Source: Hyphomicrobiales bacterium (lineage in GTDB: Bacteria > Pseudomonadota > Alphaproteobacteria > Rhizobiales > Rhizobiaceae). Taken from it: a stretch of DNA of 64,000 nucleotides. Each line of letters begins with the position of its first letter. Position 1 is the first letter of the stretch. Below the pieces are notes generated by a model. The model was not told where the DNA came from, searched no databases, and was given only the letters and a program-made list of their open reading frames with translations. Position numbers and translations under genes: made by a program. Of the stretch, positions 44,666-52,914 are shown one piece after another. Where the stretch lies: assembly GCA_900465675.1 (NCBI GenBank), contig UBJR01000013.1:221449-285448 (forward strand), read 5' to 3'.

Positions 44666-44878
44666 ATGGCAAAGGCGGAAGACATGATCCTCGTTCACGG
44701 CGCATTGGGCGCCCGGCTCTAGCTGGTTGAAGGTGATTTCCATCTTGGGGGGTGGTTCGACATGTTCCGGATTGAGGATGGCAAGCTGACCGAGCACTCG
44801 GACGTCCTGCAGGACGAGGCGGCTAAGGCTCAGTCGAAAAGCGGGTTGCCGATCTTCGGAGACGCCGTCGCCGCATGA
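44666..44878 (+). pseudogene. NTF2/SnoaL-like protein remnant interrupted by TAG
   Basis: One frame reads MAKAEDMILVHGALGARL, TAG (44720-44722), LVEGDFHLGGWFDMFRIEDG and on to HSDVLQDEAAKAQSKSGLPIF. The segment FDMFRIEDGKLTEHSDVLQ is typical of SnoaL/NTF2-like proteins (usually FRxxxGKIxEHWDV). The stop is one base from CAG. The N-terminal third is absent or unrecognisable. Confidence 0.6.
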
Positions 44879-44975
44879 CTATCGCAACGAAGGCTGCTCG
44901 GGACGGGCGGCCTGCGTTAATCGGTTCGTAACCATAACTATTTACGTTTCGTTCAGTTTTTCGAGGGGAAGAGCC

Positions 44976-45524
44976 ATGAACAAGTTTTGCGCGGTCGCCG
45001 TGGTGGCCGCGATCGCGATATCTACGCAAGCCGCATTCGCCGATGAAGCGATCTTTGACGAGCTGCGGTTCGGCGCATCGGCTTCCGTCCAAGGCGGTCA
45101 TTCTCACGAAGACGGCATCTTTCCCGAAGTCACGTTGTTTTTCGATCCGTTCGGGTTCGAGCAGGCGACGGACTGGAAGCAGGGACTCGCCAGGCCGCGC
45201 ATTAACTTGGGCGCGTCAATCGGGACATCTGGCCAAGCAACGCAAGTGTTCGGCGGTCTGTCGTGGCAAGTGAACTTCAGCGACAAGATGTTCGCCGAGG
45301 CCGGCTTCGGCGGGTTGTGGCACGACGGCAAGCTGCGCGGCAACGACGACGGACCGGACCTAGGCTGTCATTTTCTCTTTCACGAGTATGCCGGGGTCGG
45401 ATATCGGTTCGACACGCACTGGAACGTCATCGCCCAGCTTTCGCATTCGTCGCATGCCAATCTCTGCGACGGGCCGAACAGCGGCATGACCCGCGCCGGA
45501 CTGCAGGTCGGTTACAAGTTCTGA
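44976..45524 (+). CDS. PagL-like lipid A deacylase / acyloxyacyl hydrolase family
   Basis: 182 aa. Signal peptide MNKFCAVAVVAAIAISTQAAFA, then an 8-strand outer-membrane barrel pattern ending in Phe (LQVGYKF). The C-terminal segment LSHSSHANLCDGPNSGMTRAGLQVGYKF resembles the PagL catalytic region (His-Ser pair, HxSNAG...PNPG). It would remove the 3-O acyl chain of lipid A. Ribosome site GAGGGGAAG. It is one of the few intact genes in this part of the island. Confidence 0.7.
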   Translation: MNKFCAVAVVAAIAISTQAAFADEAIFDELRFGASASVQGGHSHEDGIFPEVTLFFDPFGFEQATDWKQGLARPRINLGASIGTSGQATQVFGGLSWQVNFSDKMFAEAGFGGLWHDGKLRGNDDGPDLGCHFLFHEYAGVGYRFDTHWNVIAQLSHSSHANLCDGPNSGMTRAGLQVGYKF

Positions 45525-45722
45525 GGGTCATCTCCCCGGTCTGTCCCTCAGCACCTGGGAAGACAGATGCGGGTGTTCCCGATCTTGCCACCGAACGGAC
45601 TTTTACCCGGAACTCGCCAGTATTGGGCAGCCTTGCCAGATGTGTGTGCCGCCGGATATGGCGCGAGGATTGGCGCAACGCACCGGCTAGCGCCGGCATG
45701 CGCTGGATGGTGCAGGCGGTGC
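45525..45722. other. Non-coding or degenerate gap
   Basis: Nothing recognisable between the PagL-like gene and the convergent protease operon end. Confidence 0.35.
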
Positions 45723-46040
45723 TCAGGCTCGTCCGTCGCTCGTCATGTCGCGCCCCAGAACCTGCGCTAGCGTGGGCGGAGGATCGCAGAGGACCTCGAG
45801 AAAATCATCTGCGGCCATAATGATCACGACGCCTTCCCCATGAACGTCGACAGACCGAGGCCGTCCGGCCAGAGCGTCGACAACCATTGTCAGCAAGAAC
45901 TTCCGGGCTCTTCGGACGGGTACTGCATCTCCGGTCACCTCGCTCAAGACGGCTTGGATTGCACTTTTCCTGTCGCCAATCATCTTGGACTTCAATCCTT
46001 TGACGACGAGCTTCCAGGACACCTCGGGAGGTGAGGTCAT
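45723..46040 (-). CDS. Unknown protein, third gene of the protease operon
   Basis: 105 aa from MTSPPEVSWKLVVKGLKSKMIGDRKSAIQAV. It looks like a small alpha/beta protein (SWKLVVKGLKSK... FLLTMVVDALAG... EGVVIIMAADDFLEVL). Its ATG overlaps the protease stop (ATGA), so it is translated from the same message. Possibly an adaptor or regulator of the protease. No family recognised. Confidence 0.7.
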   Translation of the reverse strand: MTSPPEVSWKLVVKGLKSKMIGDRKSAIQAVLSEVTGDAVPVRRARKFLLTMVVDALAGRPRSVDVHGEGVVIIMAADDFLEVLCDPPPTLAQVLGRDMTSDGRA

Positions 46041-47899
46041 GATACCAACCTCCCGCCCGCGATGATCAGCGCCTCGACCTCTCCGCCACTCACGCGCCCT
46101 TCCGCTTCGAGCTTTGCGGCCAGGAGATCGATGATCTCCTCGGATCTCTCTACGATCTCCCTGGCACGCTTCCATTGCTTTAGCAGCATCTTCTCGGCGC
46201 GCTCCCGGACGCTCGGTACGTCGCGGCGCAACGCTTCCAGATCGGCCGACGAGGCGGCCGAGAAATACCCCAGCGTCTCCCCCATCGCGAGCTGGACGTC
46301 GATGAGAGTCGCAAGGTCGGTGGCCTTCTGAATGTCGGACCCCTCGCCGCCCGAACCTTCGAAAGCGGTTCCGAGGATCACTTCTTCCGCCAAGCGCCCA
46401 GCGAGCAGCATCGCGATGTGGGAAAGGAACGTCTCACGGTCCCGCTCCTTTTCGCCATCGAGAACGAAATGCGTGAAGCCGGCCGCGGCAGCAACTCGCA
46501 CCTCGTCGTGCACGACGACCTGATCGAGCTTTCCCACACCGAGGTAGACGCCGACGACCGCATGTCCCGCCTCGTGTACGGCAACGGTCCGACGGCGCGC
46601 ACCGGAGATCTTCAGGCATGGTGGGAAAACCGAAAGCACCAGGTTCGCCGAAACCTGGCTGCCGATACGCCTGGCTTTCCTTCGTACCTCTCGCCCGGCC
46701 TGTTCAAAGTCGGCCCCGGTCATGCCTTCAGTCGATCCGACGACACGGGCGAGTTCGGCCTCGGTGAGATCGCCTCCCAGATAGCGGAGCGAAAGCGATC
46801 GCCGCGCCGCCCGGTCAGGAAGCTCGATAGCCACATGCCGATCCAGCCTGCCAGCCCTACGCAGAGCCCTGTCGATCTTCTCCGGATTGTTGGTCGCGCC
46901 CACCACCACGACGCCTTCCAGCCGCTCGTATCCGTCGATCAGTTCCAGAAGCGTGTTTACGATCTGTGTCCAATACTCGACGTGGTCGCCCTTTAGCGTC
47001 GCCCTGTCACCGATGCCGTCCAGCTCGTCCAAAAACAGGATGCAGGGTCGTCTTGCGATGGCGTCGGCGAAGCTCTTACGCATCGCCGCGAGAACGCTGT
47101 TCAGGTAGCCGGCCGCAAGCCATCTTCCCACGGATGTAGCGACGATCTCGACGTCGCACGTTCGGGCCAGCGCCGACGCGAACAGCGTCTTGCCGCATCC
47201 CGGCGGTCCGCTGATCAGGATGCCCTTGTCGACGTCGGACCACTCGATTTCGCCGCGCGTCCAGCTCGCAAGATCGCGCGCAAGGTCGAGGCCCCATTCT
47301 TTCGCCTTTCCGTATCCTTCAAGGTCGCCGAGGCTCGGCCCGACTGGCCGGCTGGAAGAAGTCGTGAGCGTTGTGCGAAGACTTTCGATCGCGGATGCGA
47401 TGGGCCGCCCTGGACGCAAGGATGCGAATACGTACGTCGCAGGAAACCGGAGAAGTTCCCGTGCGTTCGAGGTGCTCAAGGCCTCTCCTCGCACTCGACG
47501 AAAAGCCGCTTCGAGATGCGCCGGCTTCACCGGCCCGAGTTCGACGATGCGGTCCGCCGATGCATGCAGTTCTCCTGGCATAAGAAGGTCGGCGGGCCAG
47601 AGGAGCAAAATCGACTTGTCTGACCGGATGTCCAACTCTACGAAGCTGACTGAAGTCCGCCGTCCGCGGCGCGGAGGCAGGCTCACTTCGAACGCTTTGA
47701 GCGCCGCGAAATCGTTCATCAGGTGAGATGCGGCCGCGAACCAGGTCGCCACGTCGGCGTCCTCGGGCAGCCTTGCTACCACCAGGAAATAATGCTGCTT
47801 CCGGGCTGCCAGAAACACACCGGCTTGCCGGATCGCGGATTTCAGAACGTTCGCATAGGTCGCTTCGGCCAGCGTGATCTTATCGGCGGGCGCCTTCAT
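46037..47899 (-). CDS. Soluble FtsH-like AAA+ / M41 zinc metalloprotease
   Basis: 620 aa. AAA module: Walker A GPPGCGKT (231-238), Walker B CILFLDELD (286-294), arginine-finger region RRAGRLDR (347-354). M41 protease: HEAGH (442-446) and SDIQKAT (521-527) supplying the third zinc ligand, as in FtsH. Unlike FtsH it has no membrane helices: residues 1-190 are a soluble domain of unknown type, so the enzyme is probably cytoplasmic. It overlaps both neighbours by ATGA. The upstream promoter carries a LexA box. Confidence 0.9.
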   Translation of the reverse strand: MKAPADKITLAEATYANVLKSAIRQAGVFLAARKQHYFLVVARLPEDADVATWFAAASHLMNDFAALKAFEVSLPPRRGRRTSVSFVELDIRSDKSILLLWPADLLMPGELHASADRIVELGPVKPAHLEAAFRRVRGEALSTSNARELLRFPATYVFASLRPGRPIASAIESLRTTLTTSSSRPVGPSLGDLEGYGKAKEWGLDLARDLASWTRGEIEWSDVDKGILISGPPGCGKTLFASALARTCDVEIVATSVGRWLAAGYLNSVLAAMRKSFADAIARRPCILFLDELDGIGDRATLKGDHVEYWTQIVNTLLELIDGYERLEGVVVVGATNNPEKIDRALRRAGRLDRHVAIELPDRAARRSLSLRYLGGDLTEAELARVVGSTEGMTGADFEQAGREVRRKARRIGSQVSANLVLSVFPPCLKISGARRRTVAVHEAGHAVVGVYLGVGKLDQVVVHDEVRVAAAAGFTHFVLDGEKERDRETFLSHIAMLLAGRLAEEVILGTAFEGSGGEGSDIQKATDLATLIDVQLAMGETLGYFSAASSADLEALRRDVPSVRERAEKMLLKQWKRAREIVERSEEIIDLLAAKLEAEGRVSGGEVEALIIAGGRLVS

Positions 47900-48516
47900 C
47901 TCGTCACCTCCGTGCGGCGGATCAGGGTGTTGGGACCGATGAGTTCGTCATCGAGATCGATCATGATGAAGCGATGCAGCGCCATCCAGGAGATTGCAGC
48001 TAGAGGAGCCTTTTCCCGGAAGAGCCCGAAAGTGTCGGCGACCGTGATCGCGCCGGCCTCGTCGAGGACGGCCATGAGCCTTACTCTGTCGTTCAACGGC
48101 GTCCGATGCCTTGCGTAGCGTAGAAGGTCCTTCGCGTTCTCCAGGCGGTGTCCGGACCTGATTTCGGCCACGGTCACGAACCGATGGCGGCGCTTCATGC
48201 ATGCCAGGGTCTCGGTGACCTCCGGATCTCCGAAGAATTCCGCCGTGTCGAGAAACTCCCGCGTGCCATCGACATGGTCGACCATGAATTCGACGACATG
48301 GACGCGGTCTTCAAGATGGACCCCGAAAGCCAAGCATGACCAGGCGGTCACCGTCTCGTCGACGTCGAGCAGACATCCGAGGTCGCGAGCTAGCTGCGAA
48401 CGGAATACGGGAGGGCCGGGAGACCGTACTGAGTGAAGTGGATAGAACGTGTTCTTCGAAGCATCGCGATACGCGGCGTCGAGGATGACATGGTTGGCAG
48501 CGCGTGTTTCCAACAT
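47896..48516 (-). CDS. Unknown protein, first gene of the SOS-controlled protease operon
   Basis: 206 aa. An N-terminal part ending in HLEDRVHVVEFMVDH is followed by FVTVAEIRSGHRLENAKDLLRYAR and a C-terminal winged-helix-like tail (LDEAGAITVADTFGLFREKAP... IMIDLDDELIGPNTLIRR). The order of strands and helix recalls TnsA/PD-(D/E)XK-type nucleases with a C-terminal wing, but the expected ExK motif is not convincing. Its stop overlaps the protease start by ATGA. Ribosome site AAAGAG. Confidence 0.7.
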   Translation of the reverse strand: MLETRAANHVILDAAYRDASKNTFYPLHSVRSPGPPVFRSQLARDLGCLLDVDETVTAWSCLAFGVHLEDRVHVVEFMVDHVDGTREFLDTAEFFGDPEVTETLACMKRRHRFVTVAEIRSGHRLENAKDLLRYARHRTPLNDRVRLMAVLDEAGAITVADTFGLFREKAPLAAISWMALHRFIMIDLDDELIGPNTLIRRTEVTR

Positions 48517-48820
48517 CTCTTTACATCCAACATATGATGAAACCGGCCGCGAGAGCGGCGCCCAGTTGTCAGCGTATGGTGGATATTCGAAGAGCGTGTG
48601 CCATAACGGAACACATAGAGAACAAAACTTCTGTTGTCAACAGCCTGCGCGAGGCTGGTTGCGCGGCGCCGGCGACGAGACGCTCACTCGGGCCGCCCGC
48701 GTTGCAGGCGACGACTACGGTCGAACGACCTGCCATCTTCGTCAGGACGAACCCAGGCGCGGCGCGTCTTAGCCGCCGTCGACAATGGGTCGATGCGAGT
48801 TCGCGAACTGGCCATCTTCG
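48517..48820. other. Intergenic region between the BLUF gene end and the protease operon
   Basis: 304 nt. It holds the SOS promoter described separately and a 15-bp direct repeat (GCCATCTTCGTCAGG at 48732-48746 and 48811-48825, the latter touching the BLUF stop). No gene supported. Confidence 0.5.
48609..48640 (-). promoter_or_regulatory. SOS promoter: TTGACA-N17-TATGTG with overlapping LexA box
   Basis: On the minus strand TTGACA (48635-48640), 17-nt spacer, TATGTG (48612-48617). The LexA box GTTCTCTATGTGTTC (48609-48623) covers the -10, the classical arrangement for LexA repression. It lies 93 nt before the first gene of the protease operon. Confidence 0.75.
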
Positions 48821-49246
48821 TCAGGCCGCGTGGGCCGCCGACGCAACCATGGACCTCAGCTTCTCAAACAGAGCGTTTGCTGTGAATATGCCACCATCGA
48901 AACTTGAACTACCGATCCATCCATCGAAGGCTTGGGAGTGATCGCCAACATAGGCCATTGACCAGTTTTCGAAGGCACGCTTAGACACGGGGCCGAAATC
49001 GAGAACGCACACTTCGCCGTGGCGCGCATCCTGCTGGATCCGTTCGAATGTTGCTTCGAGAGCGCCCTGACGTCCCTCGAGGATCTGTCCGAAATAGCCG
49101 GCGCTGAACATCAATGCGCCCGATACGCCTACCAATGCGTTGTTGCGGCGGCTCTTTGCAAGGATGTCGTCCATTGCCGACCGGAGGCCTTGGTCGGCAA
49201 GTGGAACCCTGTTTTCGCTACAGTATACCAGGCGGAAGTCTGTCAT
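48821..49246 (-). CDS. BLUF blue-light photoreceptor protein
   Basis: 141 aa, a stand-alone BLUF domain. Key residues: Tyr8 (FRLVY), Asn35/36 (RRNNALVGVSGALMF), Gln54 (FGQILEG) and the WSM segment (RAFENWSMAY), which together form the flavin-binding light-switch site. It binds FAD and responds to blue light. Ribosome site GAGGA. It starts 9 nt after the stop of a GGDEF-EAL gene, so the two are co-transcribed and the BLUF protein probably regulates that enzyme in trans. Confidence 0.9.
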   Translation of the reverse strand: MTDFRLVYCSENRVPLADQGLRSAMDDILAKSRRNNALVGVSGALMFSAGYFGQILEGRQGALEATFERIQQDARHGEVCVLDFGPVSKRAFENWSMAYVGDHSQAFDGWIGSSSFDGGIFTANALFEKLRSMVASAAHAA

Positions 49247-49255
49247 AGGCGGTCC

Positions 49256-50890
49256 TCAATGTTGGCTCTTTATCAGCGTGGCCGCATCGGCAGGGCTCAG
49301 CGGCTTTCCGGTGAGATATCCTTGAACCTGTCCACAGCCTTCTTCGGCGATCTGCCGAAGTTGGTTCTCCGTCTCGACGCCCTCGGCGATCGTCATAATT
49401 CCCAAGCTTTTGCCAAGCGCGGTTACGGCCCTGACAATTGCGACGCTGTCTGGGCTGCTTTCCAGACTACGGACGAACGACTGGCCGATTTTTATCTTGT
49501 CGAACGGAAACTTTTGGAGGTAGCTGAGCGACGAATACCCGGTACCGAAGTCGTCCAGCGAAACCTTCATTCCCAGCTTTTTGATTTCTTCGAGCATCGC
49601 TACGACGGTATCGGTATCGTCCATCAACGCGCCTTCGGTGATTTCGAGGTCGAGCCGGGAGGCGGGCAGCCCGGCGTTGGACAGGGCGGATACGATCGTG
49701 TCGACCAGCTTCGGGTTCTTGAACTGCAGCGGTGAAAGATTCACCGAGACCGAGAGCGGTGCCTGCCACGACGCCGCCTCGGCGCAGGCGGTCCGTAATA
49801 CCCACTCTCCAAGTTGTCCGATCATCCCGATTTCCTCGGCGAGCGGTATGAAAGCGGCTGGTGAAACGTGACCTCGATCTGGCGTCGACCAGCGTATGAG
49901 AGCTTCAAATCCTACAAGACGGCTCCCCTCGATCTCAAACTGCGGCTGGTAAACGAGGGAGAACTCCTTCATGACCATCGCCCGACGCAGATCGATCTCC
50001 ATCGCTCTCCTCCCCTGGCTCTCGCGGTCCATCGCATCGGTGAAAAACCGGTACGTTGCGCGCCCGCCGGTCTTCGCTTTGAACAATGCCAAATCGGCGT
50101 TCTTAACGAGCTCGGTCACGTTCTCGCCATCGACCCCAATCAGAGCAATGCCGACGCTTGCTCCGATTTGCACAGTGTGCCCGTGAACGAGATAGGTCCG
50201 GCCAACGATGTCGATAAGCTTTCGTGCGAGAGTTTCTGCCGCGAGAGGCTGCTCTTCGGACGACTGCAGAATTACAAATTCGTCGCCGCCGACACGGGCG
50301 AGCAGATCGTGCGGGCCCAGAAGCCGGGAGATCCTCTCCGCCACTAGCTTCAGCAGCGCATCGCCGACGGGGTGCCCCAGCGTGTCGTTGACGAATTTGA
50401 ACCGGTCGAGATCGATGTAGATCACTGCGCCACGGGATCCTGGGACGACGAATTCGTTCAGCCGCGTCATCAGTGCAGATCGGTTGGCAAGCCCCGTTAG
50501 CACGTCAAGCTGTCGGCTGAGCGCCGTTTCCACTGCGAACGAAACGTCGCAGAACTCAATGACTGCGTGATCGCCGGCAGACCAATCCGCGGACATCAAA
50601 ATGCTCTTGCCGTCGAGCGTTTCAAACAGATGCCGTTTTCGCTTCTCCTGCATCGCTGAGGTCAGCCTCGTGGCGGCTCCGGATGAAAGCACGCCGGACT
50701 TCATCGCTCCTTCCCACAAATCGCTAAGCCGCATTCCCGGCCGGGGAGCGACCCCGAACAAGTATTGCGCGGACGGACTTGCAAGGCTGATCTCGCCGTC
50801 CTCTCGAACGGTGACAACCGAGCACAGAACGGGCTCGTCGGAACGGTGACTCTCAAGATGCTCTCTGGCTACGACGCGTGGTGTAATCAT
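49256..50890 (-). CDS. PAS-GGDEF-EAL c-di-GMP enzyme
   Basis: 544 aa. An N-terminal PAS-like region (1-120), a GGDEF domain with intact GGDEF (RVGGDEFVI) and no RxxD inhibitory site upstream, then an EAL domain with EAL (FEALIRW), DLEITE, DDFGTGYSSL and EGVET. Both synthesis and hydrolysis of c-di-GMP are possible; the complete EAL motifs make phosphodiesterase activity likely. No membrane helix. Coupled to the BLUF gene downstream. Confidence 0.92.
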   Translation of the reverse strand: MITPRVVAREHLESHRSDEPVLCSVVTVREDGEISLASPSAQYLFGVAPRPGMRLSDLWEGAMKSGVLSSGAATRLTSAMQEKRKRHLFETLDGKSILMSADWSAGDHAVIEFCDVSFAVETALSRQLDVLTGLANRSALMTRLNEFVVPGSRGAVIYIDLDRFKFVNDTLGHPVGDALLKLVAERISRLLGPHDLLARVGGDEFVILQSSEEQPLAAETLARKLIDIVGRTYLVHGHTVQIGASVGIALIGVDGENVTELVKNADLALFKAKTGGRATYRFFTDAMDRESQGRRAMEIDLRRAMVMKEFSLVYQPQFEIEGSRLVGFEALIRWSTPDRGHVSPAAFIPLAEEIGMIGQLGEWVLRTACAEAASWQAPLSVSVNLSPLQFKNPKLVDTIVSALSNAGLPASRLDLEITEGALMDDTDTVVAMLEEIKKLGMKVSLDDFGTGYSSLSYLQKFPFDKIKIGQSFVRSLESSPDSVAIVRAVTALGKSLGIMTIAEGVETENQLRQIAEEGCGQVQGYLTGKPLSPADAATLIKSQH

Positions 50891-51014
50891 CTCATCTGAT
50901 GCCTGTGTGAAGCATCTGAGTACCGAAATCGCCTTTATTTTCTATGACCGCCCCCGGCCAGAACTTACTGCGTGCTACAGCGGACCGAGGACTTTGGCGG
51001 ATCGGCTTGAGCCA
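50891..51014. other. Divergent promoter region
   Basis: 124 nt between the GGDEF-EAL start (minus) and the hypothetical gene at 51015 (plus). No clear regulatory site seen. Confidence 0.3.
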
Positions 51015-51257
51015 ATGCCAGGAGCGTTCACATCGATCAGCATATTCGCCTTCGACCTCAATGACCGCGGGCAGCACGTTCTGATCTGGGAGACGGTCGT
51101 CGACGGCGACGAGCCGGGAGCCGTCGAGGAAGCGAAGGAACTCGCCAATGACTACGCGGGAAATCTCGCAGTCAAACGCGAAGGACGACCCGCGGTCGGC
51201 AAGGAAGGCGATCCGATCGTCGTCTTTCAGACCGGTCGTGTCGGAAACTTCGACTAG
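51015..51257 (+). CDS. Hypothetical protein, 80 aa
   Basis: MPGAFTSISIFAFDLNDRGQHVLIWET...: a small beta-rich start and a helix (AVEEAKELANDYAGNLAVKREG) like a family of small rhizobial hypothetical proteins. It overlaps the convergent response-regulator stop by 4 nt. An upstream ATG (50907) lies in a region without coding look. Confidence 0.55.
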   Translation: MPGAFTSISIFAFDLNDRGQHVLIWETVVDGDEPGAVEEAKELANDYAGNLAVKREGRPAVGKEGDPIVVFQTGRVGNFD

Positions 51258-51634
51258 CCGGCCAGCCGTCGTCCTTCTCGTGCGGTCATGTTTCCGACCA
51301 TCGCAGCGATGACATCCACGCCGTAAGGCTTCGGGACGAACACGGCGTCGCCAGGAAGTTCTTCCGGCCGGAGACGGTGCCCGCCGGATGCGATGATGAC
51401 TGGCACGCGCATGTGGGTCACCGAGATCATCTTCGCGAGATCGAGGCCGCTCAGGCCACCGGGCATGTCAACGTCCGTGACGACGGCATCGACGTTGCGC
51501 TGCCCGAGGATGGCCACCGCCTCGAGGACGTTCGCCGCCTCGACCACGACGTAGCCTTCGTCGAGAAGCGTGTCGGCAAGCATCATCCGGATCAGGATTT
51601 CGTCTTCGACGATGAGAACCGTACGCTGGTACAT
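51254..51634 (-). CDS. Single-domain response regulator
   Basis: 126 aa from MYQRTVLIVEDEILIR, chosen for the GGAG 6 nt upstream. A lone receiver domain with the acidic pair (VEDE), phospho-acceptor Asp in VVTDVDMPGG, and Lys in PKPYG. No output domain, so it acts through protein contacts, as in phosphorelays. Its kinase may be the hybrid kinase at the right end, by proximity only. Confidence 0.9.
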   Translation of the reverse strand: MYQRTVLIVEDEILIRMMLADTLLDEGYVVVEAANVLEAVAILGQRNVDAVVTDVDMPGGLSGLDLAKMISVTHMRVPVIIASGGHRLRPEELPGDAVFVPKPYGVDVIAAMVGNMTAREGRRLAG

Positions 51635-51744
51635 GGCAGTCTCCGCTCCGTTGCTCGCGAGATGAACTCGCTCAGCCAAGATTAGATGCCCCTCGGAGTG
51701 GAGTATTCGCTATCATATTTAATAAAATGCGAACAAATGGGCCG

Positions 51745-51930
51745 TCAAAGCTGCTTGGCCCGCTGTTCCGCCTGCAGTCTTGCGGCTCTCAAACGCGCGG
51801 TCTTCGCCTCGCGCTGGCGGCGCTCCTCGTCGATCGCTCCTTGCGCTGTCCGATCAGTCCGCTCACGGATTTCCTCCCGTTCCTGCGTAGTGAGGGAATT
51901 CCGACGCCGTGCCGAGTTCTCGGTCATCAT
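51745..51930 (-). CDS. Small highly charged helical protein, 61 aa
   Basis: MMTENSARRRNSLTTQEREEIRERTDRTAQ...: almost entirely charged and helical, with heptad-like spacing at the C-terminus (REAKTARLRAARLQAEQRAKQL). GGAGGAA is a strong ribosome site. Either of the two adjacent ATG codons can be the start. Function unknown. Confidence 0.65.
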   Translation of the reverse strand: MMTENSARRRNSLTTQEREEIRERTDRTAQGAIDEERRQREAKTARLRAARLQAEQRAKQL

Positions 51931-52116
51931 GCTTCCTCCATATTGAACGAGGGTAACGAGCAACGAGGCCAAAGGTCTCCGTCCGAAACAGGACAGAAGA
52001 TATCCGTCGCTGCCTGCTATCCCTCACCGCGAAAGGCTCCTGGACCGCTACAATCAAGCCGGCTTGGCCCGCTCGGCCAAGCCGGAGTGCGATCGGCGGG
52101 TCGTGCCGCTCGGGGC

Positions 52117-52383
52117 TCAGATGGTTTCAGACACGGAAGCATTCGCCTCGGCGGTCATCCTGGACATGAAAAGTCCACGCGCGGCCGTCACCATCGACGC
52201 AAGGTGGGATCGATCACGAACCCCCTGACGGTAAAGCTCTACCAGGATCGTCGCAATCCTGGTCGCTTCCTCGGTATCCTTCGCGATACCGCCTTTGGCC
52301 AGAAGTTCATCGAACACCTCCTGACACTGCGAAAGATCGCGCACGTCGAAGGCGTCCAAGCGTTGGGGGGTGATGTGCCTCAT
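52117..52383 (-). CDS. Hypothetical protein, 88 aa
   Basis: A helical soluble protein (MRHITPQRLDAFDVRDLSQCQEVFDELLAKGGI...) preceded by GAGGAGGA. It lies 57 nt downstream of hsp20 on the same strand, with a hairpin (GGAAGCG/CGCTTCC) between. Function unknown. Confidence 0.65.
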   Translation of the reverse strand: MRHITPQRLDAFDVRDLSQCQEVFDELLAKGGIAKDTEEATRIATILVELYRQGVRDRSHLASMVTAARGLFMSRMTAEANASVSETI

Positions 52384-52394
52384 AAATCCTCCTC

Positions 52395-52420
52395 ATGGAA
52401 GCGCCGCGGCGCGACGCTTC
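52395..52420 (-). terminator. Hairpin after hsp20
   Basis: GGAAGCG and CGCTTCC flank a GC-rich 11-nt centre (itself CGCG palindromic). No T-run, so attenuation or mRNA 3'-end stabilisation is possible. Confidence 0.4.
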
Positions 52421-52440
52421 CACTTTTCCCTGCGATCTGT

Positions 52441-52914
52441 TTATGCGACCTGCTTTTCAGCTTCGATCTGAAGCGGAGCGGGTTGCGGGTCGGCAGCGCC
52501 GATCGCGATCTTCCTGGGCTTCATCGCCTCGGGAATTTCGCGCTTCAGCGCGATGCTGAGCAGCCCGTTCTTCAGGCTCGCGTTCTCTACCTTAACATGG
52601 TCGGCGAGTTCGAAACGGCGCTCAAAGGCGCGGGCGGCAATGCCGCGATGCAGGTATTCGCCCGCGTTCGGTTCCTCGGCCTTCTGCGCCTTCACGACAA
52701 GGACATTGCGCTCCTGCGTGATTTCGAGATCATCTTCCGCAAAGCCCGCGACCGCCATCAGAATGCGATAGCCGTCTTCGGCGGTCTTGACGATGTCGTA
52801 TGGCGGCCAGTTCTCGATCGCCTGCAGTCGCTGGGAGTTGGCGAGCAGATTGAAGACGCGGTCGAAGCCGATGCTGGACCGGAACAGGGGTGCGAAGTCG
52901 AATTCGTTTCTCAT
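52441..52914 (-). CDS. Small heat-shock protein, Hsp20/IbpA class
   Basis: 157 aa from MRNEFDFAPLFRSSIGFDRVFNLL, the typical start of class A rhizobial sHsps. The alpha-crystallin domain spans about 38-130 (YDIVKTAEDGYRILMAVAGFAEDDLEI ... FELADHVKVENASLKNGLLSIAL), with the IxI-like tail region (RKIAIG). Holds unfolded proteins for refolding. GGAGGTTTTGG precedes the ATG. An RpoH-like promoter and a possible RNA thermometer lie upstream. Confidence 0.93.
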   Translation of the reverse strand: MRNEFDFAPLFRSSIGFDRVFNLLANSQRLQAIENWPPYDIVKTAEDGYRILMAVAGFAEDDLEITQERNVLVVKAQKAEEPNAGEYLHRGIAARAFERRFELADHVKVENASLKNGLLSIALKREIPEAMKPRKIAIGAADPQPAPLQIEAEKQVA

